Shown: one piece after another, positions 37,099 to 46,900 of the stretch | Layout: each line of letters opens with the position of its first letter | Position numbering within the stretch: position 1 is the first letter of the stretch | Source of the DNA: Marivirga arenosa | GTDB lineage: Bacteria; Bacteroidota; Bacteroidia; Cytophagales; Cyclobacteriaceae | DNA length: 64,000 nucleotides | Assembly: GCF_030503895.2 (NCBI RefSeq) | Contig: NZ_CP129970.2 | Span: forward strand, 2,086,001 to 2,150,000 | Reading direction: 5' to 3' | The notes under the pieces: generated by a model | The model's input: the letters and a program-made list of their open reading frames with translations, nothing else | What the model was told of the DNA's origin: nothing | The model's database searches: none | Program-made: the position numbers and the translations under genes

Positions 37099-37171
37099 CT
37101 AATAAAATGTTTGCTTAATCTGAACGGCTAACAGCGTGTTTTGAAGAAATGTTTCTGATCTACTAAAATAA

Positions 37172-37204
37172 AAACTGCTATGCAGTATAGTTGCATAGCA
37201 GTTT
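37172..37204 (-). terminator. Terminator of queA
   Basis: A 13-bp perfect stem AAACTGCTATGCA / TGCATAGCAGTTT with loop GTATAGT; on the minus strand it runs into TTTTATTTTA. It lies 12 bases beyond the queA stop. Confidence 0.88.
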
Positions 37205-37216
37205 GATGTAAGTATT

Positions 37217-38263
37217 TTATATAATTAACATAGCATCCCCATAAGAAAGGAATCTATATTTATTTTTAATGGCCTCTTGGTAAGCATTCATTACGTTTTC
37301 ATAACCTCCGAAAGCACATGCCATCATTAATAATGTTGATTCAGGCATATGGAAATTTGTTAATAATGCATTACAAATTTTAAATTCGTAAGGAGGGAAA
37401 ATGAAACGGTCAGTCCAGCCTTCATTTTCTTTCAGTCTGTTATTTGCTGTAACTGAAGATTCCATTGAACGCATAGCTGTAGTTCCTATCGCACAAACCC
37501 TTTTTTTATTGTCGAGAGATTCATTCACTAGCTCAGCAGTTTTAGCTGGAACTTTGAAGTTTTCTGAATCCATTTTGTGCTTGGTAAGATCCTCAACGTC
37601 AACAGGACGGAAAGTTCCCAAACCAATGTGTAAAGTGATAGGGCTAGTCTTGATGCCTTTTAACTCCATTCTTTTTAATACCTGACGAGTGAAGTGCATA
37701 CCTGCAGTTGGTGCAGCTACTGCTCCTACTTCCTCAGCATAAATAGTTTGGAATCTTTCTCTATCCGCTTCTTCCACTGGTCTCTTGATGTATTTTGGAA
37801 GAGGAGTTTCTCCTAAAGAGTCTACTAATTTGTAGAAATCTTCGTCTTCACCATCATATAAGAATTTGATAGTTCTTCCTCTTGAAGTAGTATTGTCAAT
37901 AACTTCCGCTACTAACTCACCATCTCCAAAATACAGCTTGTTTCCAACACGAATTTTTCTTGCTGGATCTACTAAAACATCCCACAAGTGCATTTCTTTA
38001 TTAAGTTCTCTTAATAAGAAAACCTCAATCTGAGCACCTGTTTTTTCCTTGTTTCCATAAAGGCGAGCTGGGAATACTTTGGTGTTATTGGTAACCATAA
38101 TGTCACCTTCATCAAAGTAGTCAACTATGTCTTTAAAAGTTTTGTGTTCAATTTCTCCGGTATCTTTGTGCAAAACCATTAGTTTTGCTTGATCTCTGTC
38201 TTCAGCCGGATGTTGTGCCACTAATTTAAGTGGTAAGTCGAATTTGAATTCTGATAATTTCAT
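37217..38263 (-). CDS. queA: S-adenosylmethionine:tRNA ribosyltransferase-isomerase
   Basis: Makes epoxyqueuosine at tRNA position 34. The 348 residues include [20 protein letters not shown] by segments, the [13 protein letters not shown] motif, [21 protein letters not shown] and [16 protein letters not shown], all typical for QueA. Other queuosine genes are not in the window. A minus-strand TAACTTTG at 38309-38316 may be its -7 element. Confidence 0.96.
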   Translation of the reverse strand: MKLSEFKFDLPLKLVAQHPAEDRDQAKLMVLHKDTGEIEHKTFKDIVDYFDEGDIMVTNNTKVFPARLYGNKEKTGAQIEVFLLRELNKEMHLWDVLVDPARKIRVGNKLYFGDGELVAEVIDNTTSRGRTIKFLYDGEDEDFYKLVDSLGETPLPKYIKRPVEEADRERFQTIYAEEVGAVAAPTAGMHFTRQVLKRMELKGIKTSPITLHIGLGTFRPVDVEDLTKHKMDSENFKVPAKTAELVNESLDNKKRVCAIGTTAMRSMESSVTANNRLKENEGWTDRFIFPPYEFKICNALLTNFHMPESTLLMMACAFGGYENVMNAYQEAIKNKYRFLSYGDAMLII

Positions 38264-38308
38264 ACTTAATATTACGGTATTAAGTTATTAGGTTTAAATT
38301 TAAGAGGG

Positions 38309-38316
38309 CAAAGTTA
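38309..38316 (-). promoter_or_regulatory. -7-like element upstream of queA
   Basis: Minus-strand TAACTTTG matches TAnnTTTG, 45 bases before the queA ATG. No -33 TTG is seen at the usual distance. Confidence 0.35.
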
Positions 38317-38362
38317 ATAATAGTTTTCGGAATCTTGTAGCTTTATATTTTTATATTTACAT

Positions 38363-39610
38363 ATGATTTACTTTCATCTACTTCTGGAGAGCTTTCGATT
38401 TGCGATAAGTGCATTAAGAGCCAATCTGCTAAGAACCATTTTATCACTTTTGGGTGTAACAGTGGGTATTTTTTCTATTATAACAGTATTTACTTTGGTA
38501 GATTCTTTAGAGAAAAATATTAGAGATAGTTTAAACTTTTTAGGAGATGATGTGATTCGAATTGAAAAATTCCCTTGGATATTTGAAGACAATTATCCTT
38601 GGTGGAAATATGTAAACAGACCAAAAGCTGAATATAGCGAATATCAGTTCCTAAAAAATAATTCAAAAGAAGCTAGTGCGGTTACCATTTTTGCTGAAAG
38701 ATTTGGCGTTACGGTAAAACATGAAAGCAATAGCTTAAGTGGTGCAATAGTGTCAGGTATTGCTTATCAGCATAAAGATGTCTTTGAGATACCAGTTGAA
38801 AAAGGACGTTATTTCGGACTTCAAGAAGTAGAGAAAGGAGCAAATGTATCCATTATAGGTGCAGAAGTTGCCAATACACTATTTCCATTAACGGATCCCG
38901 TTGGTAAAGAGATAAAACTAAGAGGATTAAAATTTAGAGTAATTGGAGTGATGGAAAAACAAGGGGCAAGTGTAATTGATGCCCCTAGTGCTGATGACTT
39001 CTGCTATGTTCCCTACAATACCTTTTTCAAAATGTATTCAGGGCAAGGGAATTTTGGGGTTGAATCAATCATTGCATTGAAAGGATATCCTGAGGATGAA
39101 GGCTTGAAAAATTTAGAAGGTGAAATTACTGGTTTACTTAGGCAAATCAGAGGATTAAGGCCAAGAGAAGACACAAACTTTGCAGTAAATAGACCAGAAG
39201 CTTTTGCAGATGTAATTGGCTCAATTTTCAGTGTTATCTCCTTAGCAGGATGGGTGATAGGTAGTTTCTCTATACTTGTCGGAGGATTTGGAATCGCGAA
39301 TATTATGTTTGTATCCGTTAAAGAAAGAACGAATATTATCGGCATTCAAAAATCATTGGGTGCGAAAAATTTCTTTATTCTTTTTCAGTTTTTATTCGAA
39401 GCTGTTTTCCTCTCAGTTTTAGGTGGGATGTTTGGATTGCTATTGGTTTACCTATTGAGTTTTGTATCATTAGGAAGCCTTGACCTTTCTTTATCCTTTT
39501 CAAATGTTATATTAGGAGTATCAGTATCCGTTATTATCGGAACAGTTTCAGGTATTGTACCAGCTGGAATGGCATCGAAACTTGATCCTGTGATTGCAAT
39601 TAGGGCATAA
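38363..39610 (+). CDS. ABC transporter permease, MacB/FtsX type
   Basis: A 415-residue inner membrane permease: N-terminal span (LLRTILSLLGVTVGIFSIITV by segments), a large periplasmic MacB_PCD domain at about 45-270, and three C-terminal spans of the FtsX domain (FSILVGGFGIANIMFVSVKERTNIIGIQKSLGA by segments). MacB-type systems move lipopeptides, lipoproteins or signals rather than typical solutes. No ATP-binding subunit or adaptor gene lies beside it, so the ATPase must be encoded elsewhere. Confidence 0.92.
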   Translation: MIYFHLLLESFRFAISALRANLLRTILSLLGVTVGIFSIITVFTLVDSLEKNIRDSLNFLGDDVIRIEKFPWIFEDNYPWWKYVNRPKAEYSEYQFLKNNSKEASAVTIFAERFGVTVKHESNSLSGAIVSGIAYQHKDVFEIPVEKGRYFGLQEVEKGANVSIIGAEVANTLFPLTDPVGKEIKLRGLKFRVIGVMEKQGASVIDAPSADDFCYVPYNTFFKMYSGQGNFGVESIIALKGYPEDEGLKNLEGEITGLLRQIRGLRPREDTNFAVNRPEAFADVIGSIFSVISLAGWVIGSFSILVGGFGIANIMFVSVKERTNIIGIQKSLGAKNFFILFQFLFEAVFLSVLGGMFGLLLVYLLSFVSLGSLDLSLSFSNVILGVSVSVIIGTVSGIVPAGMASKLDPVIAIRA

Positions 39611-39634
39611 TTATTTCACTCAAAATTATATTAA

Positions 39635-40168
39635 ATGATTAAATCAATAGGTTTAATACTATCGTTCTTACTTTTTTTTCAAGAAACGACATTTAAAAAG
39701 CAAAAGCTTACCGATTATCTTTCAATGGAGGTTTCCACTGAGTTAAGAGAAATGACACAACAAGAATTATCATCTAAATTCTTGGGCGCTAGAATTCCAG
39801 ATGTGGCTATGACGGATGCGCAGTCAGGGGTAGAATTTACCATTACCGCTTCATCCACTTTTTGGCAAGAAGGAGATGTAGCCTTATTAAAGGATTTTTA
39901 TGATTCTAGTATTCCACCTTTATTTAAGCAGATTGACTTTTCTCAAAAGGAATTGGTGACAATAAATGATAAGCAATTTGCAGCATATCAATTTGACGGT
40001 AAACCAGCAAATGAAAGAGGTAGTGGTTCAGAACAGCGGTATACTTATTTATTATATACCATTCATAAAAACGGTTTAGTAACTATTAGCTTTTCTTGCC
40101 CTCCATATTTAAAGTCAAAATGGGAACCAATTGCTCAAAAAATGTTTGGATCCGTTAAATTTCGTTAA
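39635..40168 (+). CDS. Conserved hypothetical protein, possibly exported
   Basis: A 177-residue protein with a short hydrophobic N-terminus (MIKSIGLILSFLLFFQE), which may be a signal peptide, and a compact mixed domain (MTDAQSGVEFTITASSTFW; QFAAYQFDGKP; GLVTISFSCPPYLKSKWEPI). The middle resembles domains in other Bacteroidota exported proteins of unknown function. It begins 24 bases after the permease gene and ends 7 bases before tadA, so it may link the two in one transcript. Confidence 0.7.
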   Translation: MIKSIGLILSFLLFFQETTFKKQKLTDYLSMEVSTELREMTQQELSSKFLGARIPDVAMTDAQSGVEFTITASSTFWQEGDVALLKDFYDSSIPPLFKQIDFSQKELVTINDKQFAAYQFDGKPANERGSGSEQRYTYLLYTIHKNGLVTISFSCPPYLKSKWEPIAQKMFGSVKFR

Positions 40169-40175
40169 ACATAAA

Positions 40176-40628
40176 ATGGAACTGACCGTTAATTCTGACG
40201 AGCACTTTATGAGGGAAGCCATCCGACAAGCAGAAATTGCTTTTGAGGAAGGTGAAATACCTGTGGGTGCTGTAGTTGTTTGTCAAAAGAAAATTATTGC
40301 GAAAGCGTATAACCAAACTGAAAGGTTGAATGATGTAACGGCTCATGCAGAAATGATTGCCATTACCTCCGCTGCAAATCATCTTGGTGGAAAATATCTT
40401 AAGGATTGCAGTCTTTATGTGAGCTTGGAACCTTGTGGTATGTGTGCTGGTGCTTTAAATTGGTCACAAATTGATCACTTGGTTTATGCTTTGTCTGATG
40501 AGAAAAGAGGTTACAATAAAATTAATCCTAATATGATTCATCCGAAGACAACTGTTAAAAGCGGCCTATTGGCAAACGATAGCAAAAAGCTCTTGGATGA
40601 GTTTTTTGCTAAATTACGTAGTAAGTAG
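40176..40628 (+). CDS. tadA: tRNA-specific adenosine deaminase
   Basis: Converts A34 to inosine in tRNA(Arg), cytosolic. The 150 residues from the ATG at 40176 contain the zinc-site motifs HAEMIAI and PCGMCAGA, with EEGEIPVGAVVV upstream, as expected for TadA. An in-frame TTG at 40131 would extend into the preceding gene and adds no conserved residues, so the ATG is preferred. Related nucleoside deaminases (guanine deaminase type) remain possible but less likely. Confidence 0.9.
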   Translation: MELTVNSDEHFMREAIRQAEIAFEEGEIPVGAVVVCQKKIIAKAYNQTERLNDVTAHAEMIAITSAANHLGGKYLKDCSLYVSLEPCGMCAGALNWSQIDHLVYALSDEKRGYNKINPNMIHPKTTVKSGLLANDSKKLLDEFFAKLRSK

Positions 40629-40668
40629 AATTTTTTAATAAATGTTTAACCAATAATAAATAAATATT

Positions 40669-41274
40669 ATGGCTTTTGAATTACCAGCATTACCATATGC
40701 TAAAGATGCTTTAGAACCAAATATTGATGCTAAAACTATGGAGATACACCATGGTAAGCACCATAATGGATACGTTACGAAATTAAATGCTGCCGTTGAA
40801 GGTACTGATATGGCAGGAAAATCATTAGAAGATTTATTAAAAGAAAATAGTGATAATACTGCAGTTAGAAATAATGGCGGTGGTCATTATAATCATTCAT
40901 TATTTTGGACAGTAATGTCTCCAAATGGTGGAGGTGAACCTTCAGGTGCTTTAGCTGATGCTATCAATGATGCTTATGGTTCATTTGATAAATTTAAGGA
41001 AGAATTTTCAAACGCTGCTGCAACACGTTTCGGTTCTGGATGGGCTTGGTTATGCGTTCACAAAGGTGGAAAAGTTGAGGTTTGTTCTTCAGCCAATCAA
41101 GATAATCCAATCATGCCTAATGTAGGTTGCGGTGGAACTCCAATCTTAGGATTAGATGTTTGGGAACATGCTTATTACTTAAACTACCAAAACAGACGTC
41201 CTGATTACATTTCAGCTTTCTTTAATGTAATCAATTGGGAAGAGGTTTCTAAGAGATACGAAGCAGGTAAGTAA
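40669..41274 (+). CDS. sodB: Superoxide dismutase [Fe/Mn]
   Basis: Cytosolic detoxification of superoxide. The 201 residues have all four metal ligands: H27 ([12 protein letters not shown]), H76 (GHYNHSLFW), D163 and H167 ([19 protein letters not shown]). Whether iron or manganese is used cannot be read with certainty. There is no signal peptide. It is monocistronic with a clear terminator. Confidence 0.96.
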   Translation: MAFELPALPYAKDALEPNIDAKTMEIHHGKHHNGYVTKLNAAVEGTDMAGKSLEDLLKENSDNTAVRNNGGGHYNHSLFWTVMSPNGGGEPSGALADAINDAYGSFDKFKEEFSNAAATRFGSGWAWLCVHKGGKVEVCSSANQDNPIMPNVGCGGTPILGLDVWEHAYYLNYQNRRPDYISAFFNVINWEEVSKRYEAGK

Positions 41275-41297
41275 TAATTACCTGAGTTAAATAATAT

Positions 41298-41330
41298 AAG
41301 GCTACACTTTTAAGTGTGGCCTTTTTTATT
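41298..41330 (+). terminator. Terminator after sodB
   Basis: An 11-bp stem with one G-U pair (AAGGCTACACT / AGTGTGGCCTT, 41298-41308 with 41313-41323), loop TTTA, then a T run. Confidence 0.88.
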
Positions 41331-42251
41331 TTAGAAATATCTTCTGCCTAAAGCATGTCTTTCGAATAATGCTAAATCAAGCGAAATCATCAATGAATGC
41401 GTACCTAATCCTGTTAAGGCTGTATTGTTAATAGGAAGTTCAAAAGCATAGCCGAATTTAATGGATTCATCGATTTTTAACTGAGTGTTTAAACCTAAAG
41501 CTGAGAAGTTTCGAATTGAAGCTCCTAACCATATCGCCTCATTCAAAAGAAATGAGGTGTTGATGTCAACTGCATAATTATCATTATCAACATACATCAC
41601 TAAAATAGAGGGTTTAAATTTAAACGAGAAGAGTTGGTCAAATACATAGCCACCACTTAGATAATAATGCCTACGATATCGAGTGCTTTGAGATCCCCCA
41701 TCATTTACTCTAACATCTAACAGTCGAGGTACTGATAAGCCTATATAATAGTTTTTACTCATATACCAGAAGCCGAAACCAAAATTCTCTTTTGTAACAC
41801 TAGGTTGAGCATCATTTAAAATGGTATCGTCTAAATATTGTAAATTTAATCTGTTGTAGTCATAATTATAATTCACAAGACCCGCTTGAAGTCCCATAGA
41901 AAACACGTTGCCTAGTGGCGTAATGATTTTATAAGAATACATTAGGCTGAATTCAGTATTATTATTGATTCCGAAGCGATCGAAAATAAGGTTTGCGCCT
42001 ACTCCAATTTTATTCTTAAGAAAGGAATTTGTAACATTTAAAGTATTTGTAATGGGGGCTCCTTCTACACCAGCCCATTGGGTTCGGCTTAGTGCTGTTG
42101 CATTTAAAACATTATTAACACCTGTATATGCCGGGTTGATAATTGCCTGGTTAAAGAAATATTGATTGTATAATGGATCATTTTGTGCTTGTAAACAAAA
42201 CGGGATGAGGACTAGAAGTATAAGTTTTATTGCCTTTTTCATGTTGATCAT
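41331..42251 (-). CDS. PorP/SprF family T9SS outer membrane protein
   Basis: A 306-residue outer membrane protein: signal peptide ending FCLQAQ, then the family hallmark DPLYNQYFFNQAIINPAYTG and barrel strands (FSLMYSYKIITPLGNVFSMG; YYIGLSVPRLLDV). PorP/SprF proteins help deliver specific T9SS substrates; in Flavobacterium johnsoniae SprF is needed for the adhesin SprB. The start ATG overlaps the stop of the giant surface protein (ATGA), so the two are coupled; an internal ATG at 42242 is also possible. This pairing makes it the likely dedicated partner of that protein. Confidence 0.9.
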   Translation of the reverse strand: MINMKKAIKLILLVLIPFCLQAQNDPLYNQYFFNQAIINPAYTGVNNVLNATALSRTQWAGVEGAPITNTLNVTNSFLKNKIGVGANLIFDRFGINNNTEFSLMYSYKIITPLGNVFSMGLQAGLVNYNYDYNRLNLQYLDDTILNDAQPSVTKENFGFGFWYMSKNYYIGLSVPRLLDVRVNDGGSQSTRYRRHYYLSGGYVFDQLFSFKFKPSILVMYVDNDNYAVDINTSFLLNEAIWLGASIRNFSALGLNTQLKIDESIKFGYAFELPINNTALTGLGTHSLMISLDLALFERHALGRRYF

Positions 42252-45200
42252 CTTTTAATTAAAATGAAACCACTAATTCTTTTTTCTCCATTCCCTTTAT
42301 CAATCACATAATAGTAATTCCCACTTATCAATTCTTCCCCATTGCTAGAGGTGCCTTCAAAAATATTCGAACTATTATTGTACTGATCAATCTCGAATAC
42401 CTTGTTTCCTAAGCGGTTGAAGATGCTAACTTTATTATTCGGATATTCAGCGATATTATCGATTTGAAGAAAATCATGTCGGCCATCTCCGTTTGGAGTT
42501 ACTACATTGTAGACTTTTATTTCTCGACTTATTTCATTAACTACTAGACCATTTACACGGAATGTGAAACTTTTCAAATTTGTATTCACATTTACTAGTC
42601 CAGAATATTCGCCTACCTCATTTGCGTTTAACCTTACAGTAAACTGCTCTGAATTTAAGGGTGCAATTGAGGTAGGTATATTGATAATTTGAAACACCGG
42701 ATTATCAACCGTAATACTAAGTATACTTATGGTAGCTTTTGCGCTTAAATTTTCTATTTCAAAATTTTTGTCAATGTCTACATTAATTAATGTGGTACCT
42801 AAATTGATGTCTTGATTTGAAATAATGATGGAATCAGTCTCATTATCTACAATATTTAATTCCGTTAACTCTGCACTGACATTGAAGGAAAATTGAGGTT
42901 CGTTAAAACTGTTATTTTCAATAAGAATTTCACCATTATAATCATCAATTTCAGAGGCTGAGAATTGAATAGAAAACTGGGTGGCTGTCCCTGCTAAAAT
43001 GGTATCAGGTGCATTTAATATTTCGAAAACAGAATTTGAAGAAGTGATACCTGTAATTATTAAATCATCGTTTCCATTATTATTGATGATAAATGGTTTT
43101 TGAATTTGCTCCCCTTCCACAGCAGAACCAATATCAACAGTTGCTATTTGATTGCTGGTAATAGCAATGTTTTTTTCCTCAAACAAGGTGATTTGTGAAT
43201 ATGCTGTAGTAAAACCTTCTTTTGTTGCTGATCCTCCAGGAGTGGTTACGATTACATTTCCAGGTGATACATTACCCACAATAGCAATTATTTCAGCATC
43301 TGAAATCACTTCAAAGGATGCTGCATTTATCCCTCCAAAACTTACTGAACTGGTATTTGAAAAGTTCAATCCATTGATTGTGATAGTATCCCCTGGTGAA
43401 GCGAATGTTGGACTAAATGAGGTAATGATAGGAGCAGGAATAATTTTAAATCCTGATTTTGTTGCAGTTCCACCAGGCGTAGTAATGCTTACATTACCAG
43501 GAGCGACATTTCCTAAAAGAGCTTGGATTTCTGTACTTGAAATTACCGTAAAAGAATTAGCATTAATTCCACCAAAGCTAACGATGCTTGCATTATCAAA
43601 ATTAAAGCCCAATATGATAATCGTATCGCCAGTAGTACCAGTATCAGGGTTGAATGATTCGATCAAAGGAGCCGGAATGAATTCGAATCCTGGCATTGAA
43701 GCAGTACCCGCTGGTGATGTAATTGATATTTCGCCCGAAGCACCATTGGCTAAAATTGCCAAAATTGAATTATCTGATTCTACTGTAAATGAATTAGCAT
43801 TAATACCACCAAAGCTAACGATGCTTGCATTACTAAACCCACTTCCTGAAATGGTTATAGTATCACCAATTGCACCTGATGAAGGCTGAAACTCAGTTAT
43901 ACTAGGAGTAGATAATGTGACAACTGATTCTGGATTTCCAGTTGAAGTATCAGTATTATAAACCTCTAATCCATTAGCACCATTATATTCGAATATTTGG
44001 AAATGATAGCTTGTACCTTCGGATAATCCAGTAAGTGTAAAATTATTTCCTTGACCCACATAAACAACATAATTATTATTGCCTATATCGGTGGCGTTAG
44101 AAAAATCATTATTAGCCGAATAACTTGAAAGATTTGTAGGAACAAAATCTACAGCTTGATTTTGTTTTACTATTACAATTCTCCCAGATCCATCTCCATT
44201 TTCCCATGATACATTCAATTGATTAGTTGAAACATTTGAAAAAGTAATGTTAGATGCTTGAATAGTAGGAGTAGGACACCGTGCTCCTGCATCATCAATT
44301 AACCAGTTGTGAGTGTTTATTAATTGAGAGCGTTCTTGCTCAGAAAAACAGTAGCTAATATTATGGGCACCCAAATTTAAATCATTTGGTATTAAAGTTT
44401 CGTTTTCTGACAAAGTAGCCCATCCGATAACAGTTGAGTCGTAGTTTATAGTACTCAATGCGCTATTCGTAAATATTGAATCAATTCCAATAACTCCTGA
44501 TCTTTCTTCTTCAAATGCAGCAACTGAACTGATGTCCCAACTCGCTAAATTCTGATTAAAAGTAGAAGCATCCCAAAACATCCCTCCTAGGTTGGTTACT
44601 TGAGAGATATCCCAATCACTTAGGTCGCTATTAAAGTTTGTAGCTCCCTTAAACATTTCCACCATATTGGTGACATTTCTAACATCCCAATTACTCAAGT
44701 CACTAACAAAGGAACTTGCATTGTTAAACATCAGCCTCATGCTCTCGCAATTTCCTACATTCCATCTACTAAGGTTTCCTGAAAAAGTAGTGGCATCACT
44801 AAACATTCTATCCATTGATGTTACCCTGCTAACACTCCAATTACTAATGTTACCATTAAATGAGGTGGCTCCAGAAAACATATTATCCATGAAAGTGACA
44901 TTGCTAACGTCCCATGAATTTAAATTCTGATTAAATGAAGTAGCGTTTTGAAACATCGATCCCATATTGGTTACATTACTCACTTCCCATCCATCTATAT
45001 TTTGATTAAAACTAGTGGCACCAGAAAACATAGCATTCATGTCTGTTATATTGCTCACATCCCAATTTTGAATATTCCCGTTAAAGGAGCTGGCATTTCG
45101 AAACATACTACTTACATCTTGGAAAGTACTCACATCCCAGTTGGATAAATCACCATCAAAAGATGTTGCACCATCAAACATATTATATGCGAGGCTTACA

Positions 45201-46591
45201 TTTTGTAGTAAGGGAGTGTCTGAAATATTTGAAGTTAAATTTATGCAGTTGTAAAATGAGTAACTCAAATCCGTCCATTCCTGATCTCCCCATTGTTCTA
45301 TGCTAATTATTTTCCCTCTATCAGCTACAGATATATTAAAATCAAGAAAATATATTTTTGGGAAATCTCCTGTAATAGAAACTTCATAAATATCTCCATT
45401 ATTAAGCCCTGTGATTGTATATCTGCTGGTTAAACCTAATGTAGATCCCTCTCCTACACCAGGATTCGTAATATTTCTCCAGCTAACATCATAGAAGTAT
45501 GTTTCTGAATTGCTTGTAGGGATGGTTATTTGACCATCATCTGTTTGCCATCGTGTAACAAATGCTTGGCAGTCTAATGCATCTCCATTTATAGTCCAGC
45601 TGTAGGTAGTTCCAGTTAGTGTGGTTCTGGCATCTGCTCCATTGCAATAGCTTAACCCTGCTGCTCCGAGTGTAATTCCAGTGGGAGTATTGAAAAAGGA
45701 TTCCCAACCTCTTAAGGTTGCATCATAATTTACTTTTGATAAGCCAGAGTTATCTAGCATACCAGACATAGTGGTAACATCTCTAATACTCCAAGCACCT
45801 AAGGACTGATCAAATGAACTTGCTCCTGAGAACATTTCGGTCATATCAGTAACCTGAAAAGGAACCCAAAAATCTAAAGGACTATTGAAAGCAGAGGCAT
45901 TTTGAAACATGCTGTTCATATTTGTTACAGAACTAACGCTCCAACCATTTAAATTTTGATTAAAAGAAGTAGCGCCCTCAAACATTTGTCGCATAGTGGT
46001 TACATTGAAAGTTGACCAGTTACTAATATTGCCGTTGAATGAGGTAGCTTGAAAGAATGTTCCTAACATGTTTTCTATAGTGCTTACATCCCAATTATTT
46101 AAATCACTATTAAAAGAAGTGGCTAATCCAAAAGTGGCGTACATACTTTTAACTAAGCTTAAGTCAGGTGCGTCTGTTGCATTAGAAGTTAAATTGCTAC
46201 AAGCCCAAAATGCAAAATACATTGTCTCCCATTGAATATCTCCCCATTGTTCTATGGTCTGAATTTTTGGAGCTTCATCTGTATCGCCCAGAAAGTAAAT
46301 TGCTGGAAATGCACCAGAAATACTGATTTCATAAGTATCATCATTATTTAAGCCTGAAATGGTATATGATGTAGAAACTCCTGCATCAGAGCCATCACCT
46401 TCCCCAGGGTTTGTTAGGTTAGTCCATTCTATATCATAATTGTAAGTTAAACTATCAATAGAAATTATTGGTATAGTTATAGTACCATCCGTAGTTTGCC
46501 AAGTAGTCACAAATGGATTTTGACTAAAAGAAGTGGAGGAATAAATAAACCCTACACCTATGAATAAAAAAAAGAGTAGCCATTTTTTCAT
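42248..46591 (-). CDS. Giant T9SS surface protein: BspA-like repeats, TIG domains, type-B sorting domain
   Basis: A 1447-residue predicted cell-surface adhesin. Order: signal peptide (1-23); two copies of a module that begins FVTxWQTxDGxITIP and contains 25-residue BspA/DUF285 repeats (consensus MFxGATSFNxNLxxWDVSNVTNM), five in the first (about 24-344) and nine in the second (345-774); an FN3-like domain (about 775-890); three IPT/TIG domains (about 890-1130); two choice-of-anchor-D-like domains (about 1134-1350); and a C-terminal gliding-motility-type (CHU_C, type B) sorting domain (NVVTPNGDGRHDFLQIDN ... SGNYYYVIDKGNGEKRISG by segments). The ATGA overlap with the PorP/SprF gene suggests joint expression and secretion. 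The bound ligand is unknown. Confidence 0.92.
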   Translation of the reverse strand: MKKWLLFFLFIGVGFIYSSTSFSQNPFVTTWQTTDGTITIPIISIDSLTYNYDIEWTNLTNPGEGDGSDAGVSTSYTISGLNNDDTYEISISGAFPAIYFLGDTDEAPKIQTIEQWGDIQWETMYFAFWACSNLTSNATDAPDLSLVKSMYATFGLATSFNSDLNNWDVSTIENMLGTFFQATSFNGNISNWSTFNVTTMRQMFEGATSFNQNLNGWSVSSVTNMNSMFQNASAFNSPLDFWVPFQVTDMTEMFSGASSFDQSLGAWSIRDVTTMSGMLDNSGLSKVNYDATLRGWESFFNTPTGITLGAAGLSYCNGADARTTLTGTTYSWTINGDALDCQAFVTRWQTDDGQITIPTSNSETYFYDVSWRNITNPGVGEGSTLGLTSRYTITGLNNGDIYEVSITGDFPKIYFLDFNISVADRGKIISIEQWGDQEWTDLSYSFYNCINLTSNISDTPLLQNVSLAYNMFDGATSFDGDLSNWDVSTFQDVSSMFRNASSFNGNIQNWDVSNITDMNAMFSGATSFNQNIDGWEVSNVTNMGSMFQNATSFNQNLNSWDVSNVTFMDNMFSGATSFNGNISNWSVSRVTSMDRMFSDATTFSGNLSRWNVGNCESMRLMFNNASSFVSDLSNWDVRNVTNMVEMFKGATNFNSDLSDWDISQVTNLGGMFWDASTFNQNLASWDISSVAAFEEERSGVIGIDSIFTNSALSTINYDSTVIGWATLSENETLIPNDLNLGAHNISYCFSEQERSQLINTHNWLIDDAGARCPTPTIQASNITFSNVSTNQLNVSWENGDGSGRIVIVKQNQAVDFVPTNLSSYSANNDFSNATDIGNNNYVVYVGQGNNFTLTGLSEGTSYHFQIFEYNGANGLEVYNTDTSTGNPESVVTLSTPSITEFQPSSGAIGDTITISGSGFSNASIVSFGGINANSFTVESDNSILAILANGASGEISITSPAGTASMPGFEFIPAPLIESFNPDTGTTGDTIIILGFNFDNASIVSFGGINANSFTVISSTEIQALLGNVAPGNVSITTPGGTATKSGFKIIPAPIITSFSPTFASPGDTITINGLNFSNTSSVSFGGINAASFEVISDAEIIAIVGNVSPGNVIVTTPGGSATKEGFTTAYSQITLFEEKNIAITSNQIATVDIGSAVEGEQIQKPFIINNNGNDDLIITGITSSNSVFEILNAPDTILAGTATQFSIQFSASEIDDYNGEILIENNSFNEPQFSFNVSAELTELNIVDNETDSIIISNQDINLGTTLINVDIDKNFEIENLSAKATISILSITVDNPVFQIINIPTSIAPLNSEQFTVRLNANEVGEYSGLVNVNTNLKSFTFRVNGLVVNEISREIKVYNVVTPNGDGRHDFLQIDNIAEYPNNKVSIFNRLGNKVFEIDQYNNSSNIFEGTSSNGEELISGNYYYVIDKGNGEKRISGFILIKR
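43571..43838 (-). repeat. Near-identical DNA repeats in the TIG region
   Basis: Plus-strand CACCAAAGCTAACGATGCTT, continuing into GCATTA, occurs at about 43570 and again at about 43808, corresponding to the peptide SIVSFGGINANSF in two TIG domains; the third TIG domain has a diverged copy. The DNA identity exceeds what the protein similarity of the domains requires, suggesting recent duplication or gene conversion. Confidence 0.7.
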
Positions 46592-46900
46592 GGGTAATTA
46601 ATTTCAAGGTCAATTATAAAGATAGAAAAATAAGAATACTATTGTAAATAAAAACTTATAAAAAATTGATTTATAAGAACTTATGTTAATTTTTTTCTTC
46701 ATTTTATCATGTACTAAATAGTACTTTAAATACTATTACCCCAAAAATTTTTTAAATGGATCATTTTATAATGATATTTTTCTAAGAACAAGAGTTAGAA
46801 ATTTAGTTGAGTTGAAAAGTAAAAAATTATTGAGCTTTCGTGATAGTTCGAAAGTTTTTAATGAAAGCTTTAATATGTTTTGTATAATTGTTGATTATTC
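46592..46900. other. Intergenic region between the surface protein and NUDIX genes
   Basis: No gene seen. It is very AT-rich and should hold divergent promoters. Visible items: an 8-bp hairpin CTTATAAA / TTTATAAG (46655-46677), and CTTTCG / CGAAAG (46835-46854) followed by TTTTTA, an attenuator-like hairpin about 40 bases before the NUDIX ATG. No full promoter consensus was found; TATCTTTA on the minus strand near 46617 is close to a -7 element. Confidence 0.5.

Noticed and set aside
38363..39610. A complete MacB efflux system
   Set aside because: Only the permease is present; neighbouring genes encode QueA, a hypothetical protein and TadA, with no ATPase or adaptor.
40131..40175. TTG start for tadA overlapping the preceding gene
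   Set aside because: The extension adds no conserved residues, and a normal ATG follows 7 bases after the upstream stop.
43152..43889. A 245-codon open frame on the plus strand opposite the TIG domains
   Set aside because: It is antisense to a well-supported domain region, and its repetitive PPGVVTITFPG-like peptides are simply the reverse complement of the TIG repeats.
44580..46150. Regular 75-bp repetition that could suggest a CRISPR or satellite array
   Set aside because: The period equals 25 codons of BspA-like protein repeats in one open frame; there are no identical direct repeats with unique spacers.
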